Part shown: positions 24,612 through 33,259 of the stretch, piece after piece
Layout: every line of letters begins with the position of its first letter
Numbering within the stretch: the stretch's first letter is position 1
Assembly: GCF_000816305.1 (NCBI RefSeq)
Contig: NZ_CP007773.1
Coordinates: 620,001 to 684,000, forward strand
Reading direction: 5' to 3'
Length of the DNA: 64,000 bases
Source of the DNA: Campylobacter subantarcticus LMG 24377
GTDB taxonomy: Bacteria; Campylobacterota; Campylobacteria; Campylobacterales; Campylobacteraceae
Translations under genes and position numbers: made by a program
The notes under the pieces: model-generated
Told to the model about the DNA's origin: nothing
What the model saw: only the letters and a program-made list of their open reading frames with translations
Database searches by the model: none

Positions 24612-25064
24612 ATGGATTTAATTAATTTGTTTTTAAATTTATCTGATATTGGACTGTTTATATTATTTTTTATATTAGCTATGTTGCTTTATGTATTTTT
24701 TTCTTTTACAGACAATTTTTTTCTTTTTAGAGTGATCTTTGCATTATTATTAATAACGACTGCTAGTTTTTTTGCTATAAAAAAGGATAATATTATATTT
24801 ATGCCTGATAAATATTATGTAGAAAAATTAGTCAAGAAATATGATTTAGACAACATTAAAGACAAAGAGTTGTTTAAATCAGTATTAAAATCTCAAACAA
24901 TTGGATTTGCAGTTTGTTCATTTAGTAATTACGAAAATTCTTTATGTGTTGAATATTTAAAATATTTTGAGAAAAAACTCATTGAATATAAAAATGGAAA
25001 TACTGAAAATATAGATAAGTATTTTGGTGATAATCAAAGAACAAAGGAGGCGGACAATGAATGA
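24612..25064 (+). CDS. Membrane protein related to the 18414/18941 pair
   Basis: The 150-residue protein has two to three N-terminal membrane helices and then a domain with MPDKYYVEKLVKKYDL, TIGFAVCSFSNYENSLCVEY and LKYFEKKLIEYK. This parallels PDEKFINSLKEN, LGFGICK and CHDYLKYVISSLK in the minus-strand paralogues, including both cysteines. A third, diverged family member beside parMR. Function unknown. Confidence 0.6.
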   Translation: MDLINLFLNLSDIGLFILFFILAMLLYVFFSFTDNFFLFRVIFALLLITTASFFAIKKDNIIFMPDKYYVEKLVKKYDLDNIKDKELFKSVLKSQTIGFAVCSFSNYENSLCVEYLKYFEKKLIEYKNGNTENIDKYFGDNQRTKEADNE

Positions 25065-25149
25065 AAAAGTGATGGCATTACTACAAAAAGATGTTGAAAA
25101 AAGTTCTTCCATATCTGCGAACCCATTAATTAAAATCTCTAAGGAGTAA
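25057..25149 (+). CDS. Small protein, 30 residues
   Basis: The peptide begins MNEKVMALLQKDVEKSSSIS and ends LIKISKE. A perfect AAGGAGG lies before its ATG, and it overlaps the end of the membrane gene upstream. The strong ribosome binding site argues that it is translated. Confidence 0.5.
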   Translation: MNEKVMALLQKDVEKSSSISANPLIKISKE

Positions 25150-25151
25150 AA

Positions 25152-25721
25152 ATGAAAAAAATAAATGCAATTATTCATATTCTACTAACCATCTTGTTTT
25201 TAATTTGGTTTTTTAATAACGAGGAGTTTATATCAAGATTAAAAATATTGATATTAGATTTTTTAGCTATAAATAATGATGAAAACTCATTTAATCCTGT
25301 AATAAATATGGTTATTATGGCTCTGGTAATGCTTATAATAGTGATTATATTTGCATCATACAAATTTTTTGATAGTTTATTTTCAAATAATAAAGAATTT
25401 ATTTTTTATGCACCTTTACTCGCAATACCAATTTACTGCGTCTTTTTTGGTTTTATAATTACGATTTTTTTTGGGGGCGACGAAACTTACGCACTTTTTA
25501 ATTCTGACAATGGTTATGTAGTAGAAAGAGGCAATGATATTAAGGTTTATTATAAAGGAAAATTAGTGAATGTAGCTAATGCTATCCATTTTAAATCTTA
25601 CAAAGAAAGCTTTGAAAATGGAGTTTTTAAAATCGATTTTTTTGATAAAGAAGACAAAATTTTAATGCAAGTTTTTTGTGGCGAAAACAATGAAAGAAGT
25701 TGCAGGGTGGTAGGTAGGTAA
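25152..25721 (+). CDS. Membrane protein with extracytoplasmic domain
   Basis: The 189-residue protein has three to four hydrophobic segments (IIHILLTILFLIWFF, MVIMALVMLIIVIIFA, LAIPIYCVFFGFIITIFF) and a C-terminal beta-type domain with two cysteines (FCGENNERSCRVVGR). Not recognised. It belongs to a run of membrane genes after parMR. Confidence 0.55.
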   Translation: MKKINAIIHILLTILFLIWFFNNEEFISRLKILILDFLAINNDENSFNPVINMVIMALVMLIIVIIFASYKFFDSLFSNNKEFIFYAPLLAIPIYCVFFGFIITIFFGGDETYALFNSDNGYVVERGNDIKVYYKGKLVNVANAIHFKSYKESFENGVFKIDFFDKEDKILMQVFCGENNERSCRVVGR

Positions 25722-25762
25722 AAATTCAAACAATAAAAGTTAATTATATAAAGGATAATCAA

Positions 25763-26290
25763 ATGAAATTAATAAAATCGCTAAAAAATAAAATAATATT
25801 TTCTCAAACAAGTTTTGATATTAGTATGGTTTTGGCAATTTTTTCCCCTATTTTTATAGTGCCTTTTTTGATATGTTTAAGCGATTTAGAAGAAAATTCC
25901 AAAAGTCAAATTATACTCGCATTTGTTTTTATTTGCCTCTATATCACTTTTGTGTTAGCTCTTTGCCTAAAAGAAGAATTTGAAAAATCAAGTTATGATT
26001 TTATTTCAAAGTTTAATAAAACCTTAGAAATTGAACTAAAATATGAGCTTGAAAAAATTAATTATAGCATTGATATCAATGCTATAAATTTTATATCTTT
26101 TGCTTTGATAAAATGCAAAAATGATTATGAGAAAGGCAAAATCGACAAAGATTTTATCAATAAAACTAAAGAGTATTATATTAAGCTATTTAAAAAGTTA
26201 ATAGCTGAAGAATTAAAATTACAAAATAAAGAATTGATTTTAAAATCAAATCAAAACGAAATTTTGAAAATTATGCAAGATAGGCATTGA
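25763..26290 (+). CDS. Membrane protein, two helices plus cytoplasmic helical domain
   Basis: The 175-residue protein has two helices (MVLAIFSPIFIVPFLICL and IILAFVFICLYITFVLALCL) and a charged helical C-terminus. Not recognised. Last plus-strand gene before the convergent relaxase cluster. Confidence 0.5.
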   Translation: MKLIKSLKNKIIFSQTSFDISMVLAIFSPIFIVPFLICLSDLEENSKSQIILAFVFICLYITFVLALCLKEEFEKSSYDFISKFNKTLEIELKYELEKINYSIDINAINFISFALIKCKNDYEKGKIDKDFINKTKEYYIKLFKKLIAEELKLQNKELILKSNQNEILKIMQDRH

Positions 26291-26323
26291 TTAAAAGATT
26301 AATGCGGGATATGTTTATTTTGA

Positions 26324-26824
26324 TTAAGAAGAGAAACTTTTTAAAAGTTTTTCTTTTTCTATAAAACCCGTGATATTTTTTCTATATATAGCGCAAACAA
26401 TAGCTTTAATATAATCAAGATCATAAGCAGAAATATTTTGCAATTCTTCTACTAAGCTTAAATCTTTATCAAGTTCTATCATCTTTCCTTGAATTTCTAA
26501 AGAATCTAAATTAATCTTATAATCTCTAAAAGAAACAATATCATCTTGAATGCTAAAATCTATATTGTCAATTTTAAAATCAATTAAATTAAGTAAATAA
26601 TATCCATTTACCACAAAATCTTTTAAATTAATAATATTGTTGAATATATCCTTCAAAGAAGTATGCTCATTAATCTCATCTAAAATGCACTCATAGTCAG
26701 TATCTTGTAATTGTCCTAAATCATCATAATAGAGAATTTTTCCACTTTCACAAAGAGCTAAATTCTCATCAATTAAGAATATCTTTTCTTGATCTTGAGT
26801 TGTCTGAGGTAAAATGTTAAGCAT
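26324..26824 (-). CDS. Acidic hypothetical protein, 166 residues
   Basis: Strongly acidic soluble protein (ECILDEINEHTSLKDIFNNI, FKIDNIDFSIQDDIVSFRD). Not recognised. It is the distal gene of the minus-strand relaxase cluster; acidity would fit a DNA mimic or anti-defence protein, but no motif supports that. Confidence 0.5.
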   Translation of the reverse strand: MLNILPQTTQDQEKIFLIDENLALCESGKILYYDDLGQLQDTDYECILDEINEHTSLKDIFNNIINLKDFVVNGYYLLNLIDFKIDNIDFSIQDDIVSFRDYKINLDSLEIQGKMIELDKDLSLVEELQNISAYDLDYIKAIVCAIYRKNITGFIEKEKLLKSFSS

Positions 26825-26845
26825 AAATATCCTTATTGATATATT

Positions 26846-27025
26846 TTATTGGTTCTTTTTAGGTTTAAAAAATTTAGCGATTTCACTTTCGCTAGAGGTT
26901 TTTAAAATTTTATAAATACGGTATATAAATTTTCTATCTTTTTCTTTTTTCCATTCATTTAAAGTTGATAATGGTATTCCCGTTATTTCAGATAATCTAG
27001 TATCACTTAAGCCTTCACTAGCCAT
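26846..27025 (-). CDS. Small helix-turn-helix protein, 59 residues
   Basis: The protein begins MASEGLSDTRLSEITGIPLS and continues TLNEWKKEKDRKF, a helix-turn-helix paralogous to the one at 17879. The start is set by the GGATTAAA before the ATG. Probably a regulator or relaxosome accessory protein next to the relaxase genes. Confidence 0.6.
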   Translation of the reverse strand: MASEGLSDTRLSEITGIPLSTLNEWKKEKDRKFIYRIYKILKTSSESEIAKFFKPKKNQ

Positions 27026-27057
27026 TTTAATCCTTAAAAAAATATATTTTAATTATA

Positions 27058-27369
27058 TCAAATTTGCTTTAGAGTTTTCATTTCTTCTTTGAGTAAAACT
27101 ATAGATATAGGTTCTAAATATTCAATATTTAAATCTTTATTGATTTCTTTGATATAACAAGATGTTTCTATTAAAAAATCATTCCATGCTTTAATAGTGT
27201 TATTAGCCTTATCTATATTAATAGAATTTCCCGCATTTTTTCTTATTAATGTAAAAATCTCATCTGTTTTTTTAGCTAAATCAAGTAAAATTTTCGCTTC
27301 TTTACTTTCTAAAATAACAATTTGCGAATCTCTTTTATTTAGTAAATGTGTTTTTTTATTTTGTGGCAT
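27058..27369 (-). CDS. Hypothetical helical protein, 103 residues
   Basis: Helical soluble protein (ESKEAKILLDLAKKTDEIFT, NTIKAWNDFLIETSCYI). Its start overlaps the relaxase stop by 14 bases, so it is translated together with the relaxase and may be an accessory factor. No family recognised. Confidence 0.55.
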   Translation of the reverse strand: MPQNKKTHLLNKRDSQIVILESKEAKILLDLAKKTDEIFTLIRKNAGNSINIDKANNTIKAWNDFLIETSCYIKEINKDLNIEYLEPISIVLLKEEMKTLKQI

Positions 27370-29500
27370 TTTTTTCTCCTCTATATTTTCCTATGTTGTA
27401 TTTTTTTAAATCAGATTTTTCTTTAATTTTTTCAAGCTCATAAGAATCTAGATTAAAAGCAAGTTTGGCTTCAAATGGAATGCAAGAAAATACTTCTTTT
27501 TCACCATTTTCATAGATGTAAAATAAAGATTCATAAAAGCCACTATCTGTATTTACAAACCAAACTAATCTTTTATCTTCATCTTGATGATTTTTATAAT
27601 ATTTAATTAAAAAATTAACCTTTCTATCCAAACTTTCACTATCACCACCGATTAGCTCTCCTAGTATTTTAATTAAACATGATTTTTTAAAAAGAACAAA
27701 ATTTTTATGAGAGATAGAATTAATTTCATTTTTTGTTCCATAATATTCTATTGTATTGATTTTATTCTTTAATTTATCAAGAAACAGTTTTTCTATATTT
27801 TGTATATCAAAACCTTCTTCTGCGCTTTCATCGGTTTTTAACTGTAATATTTTTTCTTGATTTTCTTGGGCTGTCTTGGTTTGTAATTTGTCTTTTATTT
27901 GAGTAATTATTTCTTTTGACTTGCTAGATTTGTCTTCGTTATGCGTTTTTGATTCTTCTGTGGTGCTATTATCTGATATGGATATTTTAGAATGTTTTAT
28001 CTTTTTATAATCTGCATAATGAATAAAATTTGTTTCTTTGTTTTGTATATGATCAAATAGCTCTTTGATGATATTTTTCATATATGTTTTATCTAAATAT
28101 TCTATATCTTGCAAGTTGATAAGAATTGTTTTGATAAAAATGCCTTCTTCTGTACAGAAACTAATTATAGGTGTGAGAATATTTGCCATTATTTTGTTTT
28201 TTGATTTTTCTTGGATTAACATAATAAGCTTATTATCTTCATTGCTAAAATTTATAATACTTTCATCTTGAATGAATTCTTTTATTGCTGTAGATTTTAA
28301 CTGCTCATCTTTGCTTTTAATAATTAAAAGAGAATAATTGTTTTTTTCTTCTAAAGTTTGCAATTGCGTAAAAATATTTTTTCTAAAGGTTACTGCTTTA
28401 TTGCTTTCAAAAGCATTGTATTTTACAAGATAGCTATGTATTTCTTTTTCTCTTGTTTGTTTATCACAATCAACCAAAAGCTTTAATAATACATCTTCTT
28501 TTGCTATAGCTCCTGAGTGATGATTTATAACAGCTTTAGCTATTTGATCTAAATTTGGAAGAGTTTTAAAGCTATCGTATAAAATAATGTTTGAAATAAC
28601 ATGATGAGGTTGTTCTTTTAATGCTATAAAATCTTTACTTTTATCTTGCATTTTGTATTTTTCTATTTTACCTATATCATGTGCTAATGCTGAAATAATG
28701 GCTTGTGCTAAAATATCTTTTTTCTTAAAATTTTTGTTACTTTCAATAGTGTCAATAGTATTTCTTGCTACTTCAAGTGTATGATCTAATAAGCTTATGG
28801 TATAAAATATATCAAATCTAGTCTTACCATCAAGAGTTAATGGCTCTACGATATTTTTTAAATGCCCAAAACCATATGTTGCGTTTGGGTCGTTTTTATT
28901 TGGCACAACGCTTGGAGCTTTTGAATTATCCTCTAAAATATGTAAAAGTTTTACTATGGCTTTTAATTCTTCTGATTCTAAAATATTCAAATAAGGCTTT
29001 ATAGATTTTTCCAAAAATAGGATAATATTATCGTTTTTAAAATGTGCTATTGATAACAAATCTTCGTTTTTAGTATGAGCTAATGGTTGATATTTTCTTT
29101 TTAGACTTTGTTTTAACGGATCATTTAAAATAATACTTTCTTCTTCAATCCAAAGCTTTGATAAGTCTTTTATGTGTATAACTTGCAATTCGTCTTTTTT
29201 TGAGTTTTTAATGTGCTGATTAAGCTTATGGTTTTGATAATAAATAAAAGATAGGAGTATAATTTGTTCTATGATTAAAAATATAGCGATTTCTCTTTGG
29301 TATATATTAAAAAGATAATAATAAGTCTGAGAATTAAACAATAAAGATAAATTTGACTTTTGGACTCCTATGTTTATATTTAAAAGCACAAAAACAAATA
29401 ATAAAAAGCCTGCAATAGAAATTATAAAATAATATATAAATTCCCTAACTTTTTTGTGTGTATAAATAAATTTCATTAAATTTTCTATAATTTCTAACAC
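27356..29500 (-). CDS. traI: MOBH-type relaxase with HD domain (TraI_2-like)
   Basis: The 714-residue protein has two N-terminal membrane helices (FIYYFIISIAGFLLFVFVLL, EIAIFLIIEQIILLSFIYY), then a TraI_2/HD domain: YGFGHLKNIVEPLTLDG, LLDHTLEVARN, ALAHDIGKIEKYK, HHVISNIIL and VINHHSG supply the histidines and aspartates of the metal site. MOBH relaxases of SXT/R391 and of the gonococcal genetic island use this fold and pair with F-type secretion genes, as here. A charged linker follows, and a C-terminal domain of unknown role. It would nick the transfer origin and lead the strand into the coupling protein. Membrane helices in a relaxase are less usual. Confidence 0.78.
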   Translation of the reverse strand: MLEIIENLMKFIYTHKKVREFIYYFIISIAGFLLFVFVLLNINIGVQKSNLSLLFNSQTYYYLFNIYQREIAIFLIIEQIILLSFIYYQNHKLNQHIKNSKKDELQVIHIKDLSKLWIEEESIILNDPLKQSLKRKYQPLAHTKNEDLLSIAHFKNDNIILFLEKSIKPYLNILESEELKAIVKLLHILEDNSKAPSVVPNKNDPNATYGFGHLKNIVEPLTLDGKTRFDIFYTISLLDHTLEVARNTIDTIESNKNFKKKDILAQAIISALAHDIGKIEKYKMQDKSKDFIALKEQPHHVISNIILYDSFKTLPNLDQIAKAVINHHSGAIAKEDVLLKLLVDCDKQTREKEIHSYLVKYNAFESNKAVTFRKNIFTQLQTLEEKNNYSLLIIKSKDEQLKSTAIKEFIQDESIINFSNEDNKLIMLIQEKSKNKIMANILTPIISFCTEEGIFIKTILINLQDIEYLDKTYMKNIIKELFDHIQNKETNFIHYADYKKIKHSKISISDNSTTEESKTHNEDKSSKSKEIITQIKDKLQTKTAQENQEKILQLKTDESAEEGFDIQNIEKLFLDKLKNKINTIEYYGTKNEINSISHKNFVLFKKSCLIKILGELIGGDSESLDRKVNFLIKYYKNHQDEDKRLVWFVNTDSGFYESLFYIYENGEKEVFSCIPFEAKLAFNLDSYELEKIKEKSDLKKYNIGKYRGEKNATK

Positions 29501-29510
29501 TTATATACCT

Positions 29511-30872
29511 TTATTTTGAAGTAAGATCAGGCATTTGAATGAGTAATTTTCCATCTTTAACTCGGAGTGTTTTTCCTTTAAAACGCCCTTCAAAACCAAA
29601 ATAATAAAATTCCCTTTTTTGTAGATTTGTTACATCATCAATTTCAATATTTAACTCTTCAACCTCTCTAGAATTAATTCCTCCATTTAAAGATAAAAAA
29701 TAGGAAAAATCTTTTCTTTTTCCGCCTAGATCTGAGATTACTTTTGCTGATTTTGTATCATTTAAACGCATGATGATTTTAGTATTGGTTAATTCTAATA
29801 GTTTGTTGGCAGCGTCTTGTCCTATTTCTTCAACTATATCAGCCGTAGATTGAGTTAAACCCATCATGGCAACCTTTGCGCCTCTAGCTTGAGCATAAAT
29901 AACCTCTATGCCCCTATACAAAGAAGAGGCGGCTTCATCAATGTATATTTTTAATGGGTGTTTGAATTTTCTTCCTGATGAATAAATTCTACCAACGCAA
30001 GATTGAATCATAGATAGAGTAACTTTTGAGATAATACTTGAAACTTGTCTTGTAAGTAATGATCCAGTCATTACATATAAAATAACACCTTCATCTTTTT
30101 CAAGGCGATTTATAAAAACATTATCAAAAGTATTTCCCATAATTTTTCCCACATTACCTGTTGTCATTTGAGTAAGTGTTGTTCTTAGGGTGGAAGAAAC
30201 TTTGGAAAAATAATCAGCTGGTGATTCTATAACTCTTGTAAGAGTTTCTAAAATTTTTTCAAGTTCTCTTTCTTCTTCTGTATCATCTTTTATGTTTTCG
30301 AGTGTTTCTCTTAAATCTTTTAAACCATTATATGAAGCTTTTGATGATACTTCATCAAAATTTAAAGCACTCTCATCTTTATTATATCTTCGTATAATCA
30401 AAAGAGATTTTACAATCACTGTTGTTGTTTCTAGTGCGATATTGTAAAAAAACTCATCTTTTGCAGGAACGCTAGCAACTATATGAGAAATGATTTCTTC
30501 TTCCATAGAATAATTTTTTAAAGGATTTATCTTTATGGAATAATCAGGATATATTGGGCTTAGAAACAATAAATCTTTTTCCCTATTGTGCTTTTTTGCT
30601 ATTTCTGTAACTTTGGAAAATAATCCTATATCACCTTTTGGGTCAATAATTACAATATTGTTTTGTTTTGGTATATCTTGTTCAATTAAGCCTTCAATTA
30701 ATCTTGTTTTACCAACCCCAGTTGATCCAAATACAAAAGAATGGTTAAAACAATTATCATCTTCCAAATAAATATCAACAAGCTTTTCGCGTTTTTTATC
30801 ATCAAGCGAAAAACCTTTTCCTATGAACATTTTATTATTTAAAGTATCTTTATTTTTATTGAAAAATGACAT
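29511..30872 (-). CDS. traD: Type IV coupling ATPase, TraD/VirD4 family, without membrane anchor
   Basis: The 453-residue protein has Walker A FVFGSTGVGKTRLIEGLI (about residues 47-64), IVIIDPKGD, Walker B KIYIDEAASS and the sensor-like MMGLTQS motif typical of T4CPs. It would link relaxosome to the secretion channel. The usual N-terminal membrane helices are absent: the ATPase fold begins at once. The gene directly upstream in the operon (30881-31678) encodes a multi-helix membrane protein that may supply the anchor in trans. It lies ten bases from the relaxase. Confidence 0.88.
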   Translation of the reverse strand: MSFFNKNKDTLNNKMFIGKGFSLDDKKREKLVDIYLEDDNCFNHSFVFGSTGVGKTRLIEGLIEQDIPKQNNIVIIDPKGDIGLFSKVTEIAKKHNREKDLLFLSPIYPDYSIKINPLKNYSMEEEIISHIVASVPAKDEFFYNIALETTTVIVKSLLIIRRYNKDESALNFDEVSSKASYNGLKDLRETLENIKDDTEEERELEKILETLTRVIESPADYFSKVSSTLRTTLTQMTTGNVGKIMGNTFDNVFINRLEKDEGVILYVMTGSLLTRQVSSIISKVTLSMIQSCVGRIYSSGRKFKHPLKIYIDEAASSLYRGIEVIYAQARGAKVAMMGLTQSTADIVEEIGQDAANKLLELTNTKIIMRLNDTKSAKVISDLGGKRKDFSYFLSLNGGINSREVEELNIEIDDVTNLQKREFYYFGFEGRFKGKTLRVKDGKLLIQMPDLTSK

Positions 30873-30880
30873 TTTAAACC

Positions 30881-31678
30881 TTAGTATTTTTCATATTCTT
30901 CTTCTATTTCTAATTTTTGTTTTTTTCTTACAAAGCCTTTGTAAAATATTGTGAAATAAGGTAGTAGGGCAAAAATAATCATAGAATAAAGAAAATAATG
31001 CGCGCTATCATGTAAGGAAGGAATTACAAATCTATAATAAAAAACATAAAGCTGTTCTACATTAATACTAGGATTAAACCACTGCGCTAACCATAAAGTC
31101 CAGTCTGTCCAGCTATAAATAACACTTGGATTTTCCAAAGAATAAGATTTTAAAAACATAAAAAGATAAAATATTCCAACCCCTTTTAAAATAAATGTAA
31201 AGCTTCTGCCATTCATTAAAGAAAAGATTGCTCTTTTTGTTAGCAAGCCCTTGTAGTATTTTGAAATATATGCCATAAAAAAAGTCGAAGCTATCAAAGG
31301 TCCATAAGTGCTTATGCTTATTAAAATATTTTCCATATTTGTTGTTTCTTTTCCTAAGAAGTAGTATTTGTAACTTGGGTATAAAATTTGTAAAAAGCAT
31401 ATTAAACCAGCAAAAATAAAACTTTCTAAAAAGCCACTCTTAAAACCTATTTTAAAATAATCAATGATTTGTTCTATGGTAAAATATTCTTTTGGAATCT
31501 CTTCGCTTCTTTCTTCAATAACATGATATCTTTGAATTTCGCTTAAGGCATTAAATATATTTCTACCGCTTGCAGAATTACTTTTTTTAATATCATCAAA
31601 TTTTATATTAGGGTGTGCAAATCTTCCAGAACCATAAGAATTAAAATCACCTATACCGCCTATATTTTTTTCATTCAT
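30881..31678 (-). CDS. Multi-helix membrane protein, likely coupling-protein partner
   Basis: The 265-residue protein has a soluble N-terminus with a Ser/Gly-rich stretch, then about five membrane helices (SFIFAGLICFLQILY, ILISISTYGPLIASTFFMAY, FILKGVGIFYLFMFL, FYYRFVIPSL, FLYSMIIFALLPYFTIFY) and a basic C-terminus (KGFVRKKQKLEIEEEYEKY). It stops eight bases before the coupling ATPase. Position and topology suggest a separate anchor for the anchor-less ATPase. Not recognised as a named family. Confidence 0.6.
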   Translation of the reverse strand: MNEKNIGGIGDFNSYGSGRFAHPNIKFDDIKKSNSASGRNIFNALSEIQRYHVIEERSEEIPKEYFTIEQIIDYFKIGFKSGFLESFIFAGLICFLQILYPSYKYYFLGKETTNMENILISISTYGPLIASTFFMAYISKYYKGLLTKRAIFSLMNGRSFTFILKGVGIFYLFMFLKSYSLENPSVIYSWTDWTLWLAQWFNPSINVEQLYVFYYRFVIPSLHDSAHYFLYSMIIFALLPYFTIFYKGFVRKKQKLEIEEEYEKY

Positions 31679-31679
31679 T

Positions 31680-32366
31680 TTATCTCCTTAGTTCAATTTG
31701 AATTTTTTCATTTGTTATTTTTGCTAATTTTTTAATTTGCGCTTTATTTGGTTTGTGCATACAATAAACTAAAACTTTATCTCCAGCTATTTTTTTAGCA
31801 TTATAAACACCACAATCTTTTAAAATTTCTTGCGATTCTTTTAAAATAACACTGTCATGCTTGCGATCTAAAAATAACTCAATCCCGCTTTTAGTTTTTC
31901 TGTATTTGTGAATATGAAAATATAGTTTTTGTCCTATTTTTATTTTTAACATATTCAAGTCTTTTATATATAAATTTCTTTTAAAGCAAAAGCCTATACC
32001 ATATTTAGTATTGACTTTTATTATGTTTTTTTCTATTGAAAAAACCTCACCATAAACTATGTTTTTATCGTTTTTAATAGCGTTTGTAATGATTTTATTA
32101 CGTTCTTTTTGAATATTCTCAATAAAATTATTTTTTAGTTTTTTCAACTTTTTATCATTAATGCTTAACTGTTTCTTGAAAAAATCATACTTAAGTCTGA
32201 TAACTTCTTCAATTAAAACCTCACCATTTTTATTTATCTCAATCAAAATCTCTTTATCTTTATACAATTGACAAATAGCTTTTTTAAGAGATTCTATAGT
32301 TGAAAACAAATCAAGATTATTCTCGATAGCAACTTCTTTTAAAGAATCAAATGTTAAAAAAGACAT
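31680..32366 (-). CDS. NusA-like protein (N-terminal domain plus S1)
   Basis: The 228-residue protein resembles the first two domains of NusA: an N-terminal helix-strand part (VAIENNLDLFSTIESLKKAI, EILIEINKNGEVLIEEVIR), an S1-like barrel (GEVFSIEKNIIKVNTKYGIG, KIGQKLYFHIHKYRKTKSG, IELFLDRKHDSVILKESQEI) and a start of the KH region (KIAGDKVLVYC), then it ends. NusA modulates pausing and termination by RNA polymerase. A short NusA relative on an element with many terminator-like leaders is notable. It is the first gene of the relaxase operon. Similarity is by eye. Confidence 0.6.
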   Translation of the reverse strand: MSFLTFDSLKEVAIENNLDLFSTIESLKKAICQLYKDKEILIEINKNGEVLIEEVIRLKYDFFKKQLSINDKKLKKLKNNFIENIQKERNKIITNAIKNDKNIVYGEVFSIEKNIIKVNTKYGIGFCFKRNLYIKDLNMLKIKIGQKLYFHIHKYRKTKSGIELFLDRKHDSVILKESQEILKDCGVYNAKKIAGDKVLVYCMHKPNKAQIKKLAKITNEKIQIELRR

Positions 32367-32541
32367 TCTTCTTTTTTCAAAATGTAATAAAAAAGATTTT
32401 TCACTATAAATAGCCTTTATTGATAAATAATAATAAAAAAAACAATTATATCAAATAATTAACAAAATGTTATATAAATGAATACATAAGAAAATAATAA
32501 ATATATTATAAAATAGGTATTTATAGTAATTTTTATGTCTC

Positions 32542-32569
32542 AAAAAGTATATATATTTTGTTATATAAG
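32542..32569. promoter_or_regulatory. Operator-like motif, degenerate copy 3
   Basis: AAAAAGTATATATATTTTGT resembles the motif at 17009 and 22942. It lies between the divergent NusA-like operon and the helix-turn-helix gene at 32659, the right place for a shared operator. Confidence 0.35.
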
Positions 32570-32658
32570 TCTAAAATACATAAGAATAAATAAAATTTTA
32601 TATAGTAAAATCTTTCACACTTTATATTTATATTTTTATTATCCAGAAAGTTTTATGT

Positions 32659-33168
32659 ATGAGAATAAGTGCTTCTAAGAGAAAAATAATTAAAATTATG
32701 CAAGAGATAGAAAAAAAATTAGAGTATCACCCTATTGCTGATTTATTAGAAGAATATAAGATTCCAAGAGCAACTTATTATACATGGAGAAGAAGATATA
32801 TAGAATATAAAAACACATGTAAAGTAGAAGACATGGTGAATATGGCAGATGGGCTAAATACAAAAGATACATATTTATTAACTTTTGAAACTGATGATAA
32901 AGAAATAGGCTCAAGAATAAGAAAAATTAGAGAATCTATGAATTTAAGTATTACTCAATTTATAAGTGGTTCTATATATACACAAGCACAAATGACTTAT
33001 TATGAATCAGGACAAAGAAAAATAAACATACACTTTTTAACACTCTTATTTTTAAAGTATGGAATCAATCCAAACTACATTCTTTTAAATCAAGAACCAC
33101 AATTTATATTTACTGGATATAAAGAAAATATAATTAAAAAAAATAATTTTAAAAAGAAATTTTTCTAA
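32659..33168 (+). CDS. Regulator with two helix-turn-helix regions
   Basis: The 169-residue protein has an N-terminal HTH-like segment (LLEEYKIPRATYYTWRRRY) and a C-terminal XRE/Cro-type domain (IGSRIRKIRESMNLSITQF, MTYYESGQRKINIHF, LFLKYGINPNYIL). The latter pattern is common in phage and element repressors. It sits between the divergent transfer operon and the iteron cluster, so it may control transfer or bind the iterons as an initiator or copy regulator. Ribosome binding site is weak. Confidence 0.75.
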   Translation: MRISASKRKIIKIMQEIEKKLEYHPIADLLEEYKIPRATYYTWRRRYIEYKNTCKVEDMVNMADGLNTKDTYLLTFETDDKEIGSRIRKIRESMNLSITQFISGSIYTQAQMTYYESGQRKINIHFLTLLFLKYGINPNYILLNQEPQFIFTGYKENIIKKNNFKKKFF

Positions 33169-33259
33169 ATTTCTTTAATAATAAATTTTTAAATTTATAT
33201 ATTAAATTTTATTTTTTCTTTTTTATATATATTAATCTATAAATTTTACTATAGAGGGG

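Noticed and set aside
31113-31400. Second minus-strand ORF inside the membrane gene at 30881
   Set aside because: Out-of-frame overlap with a better-supported membrane protein; no start signal.
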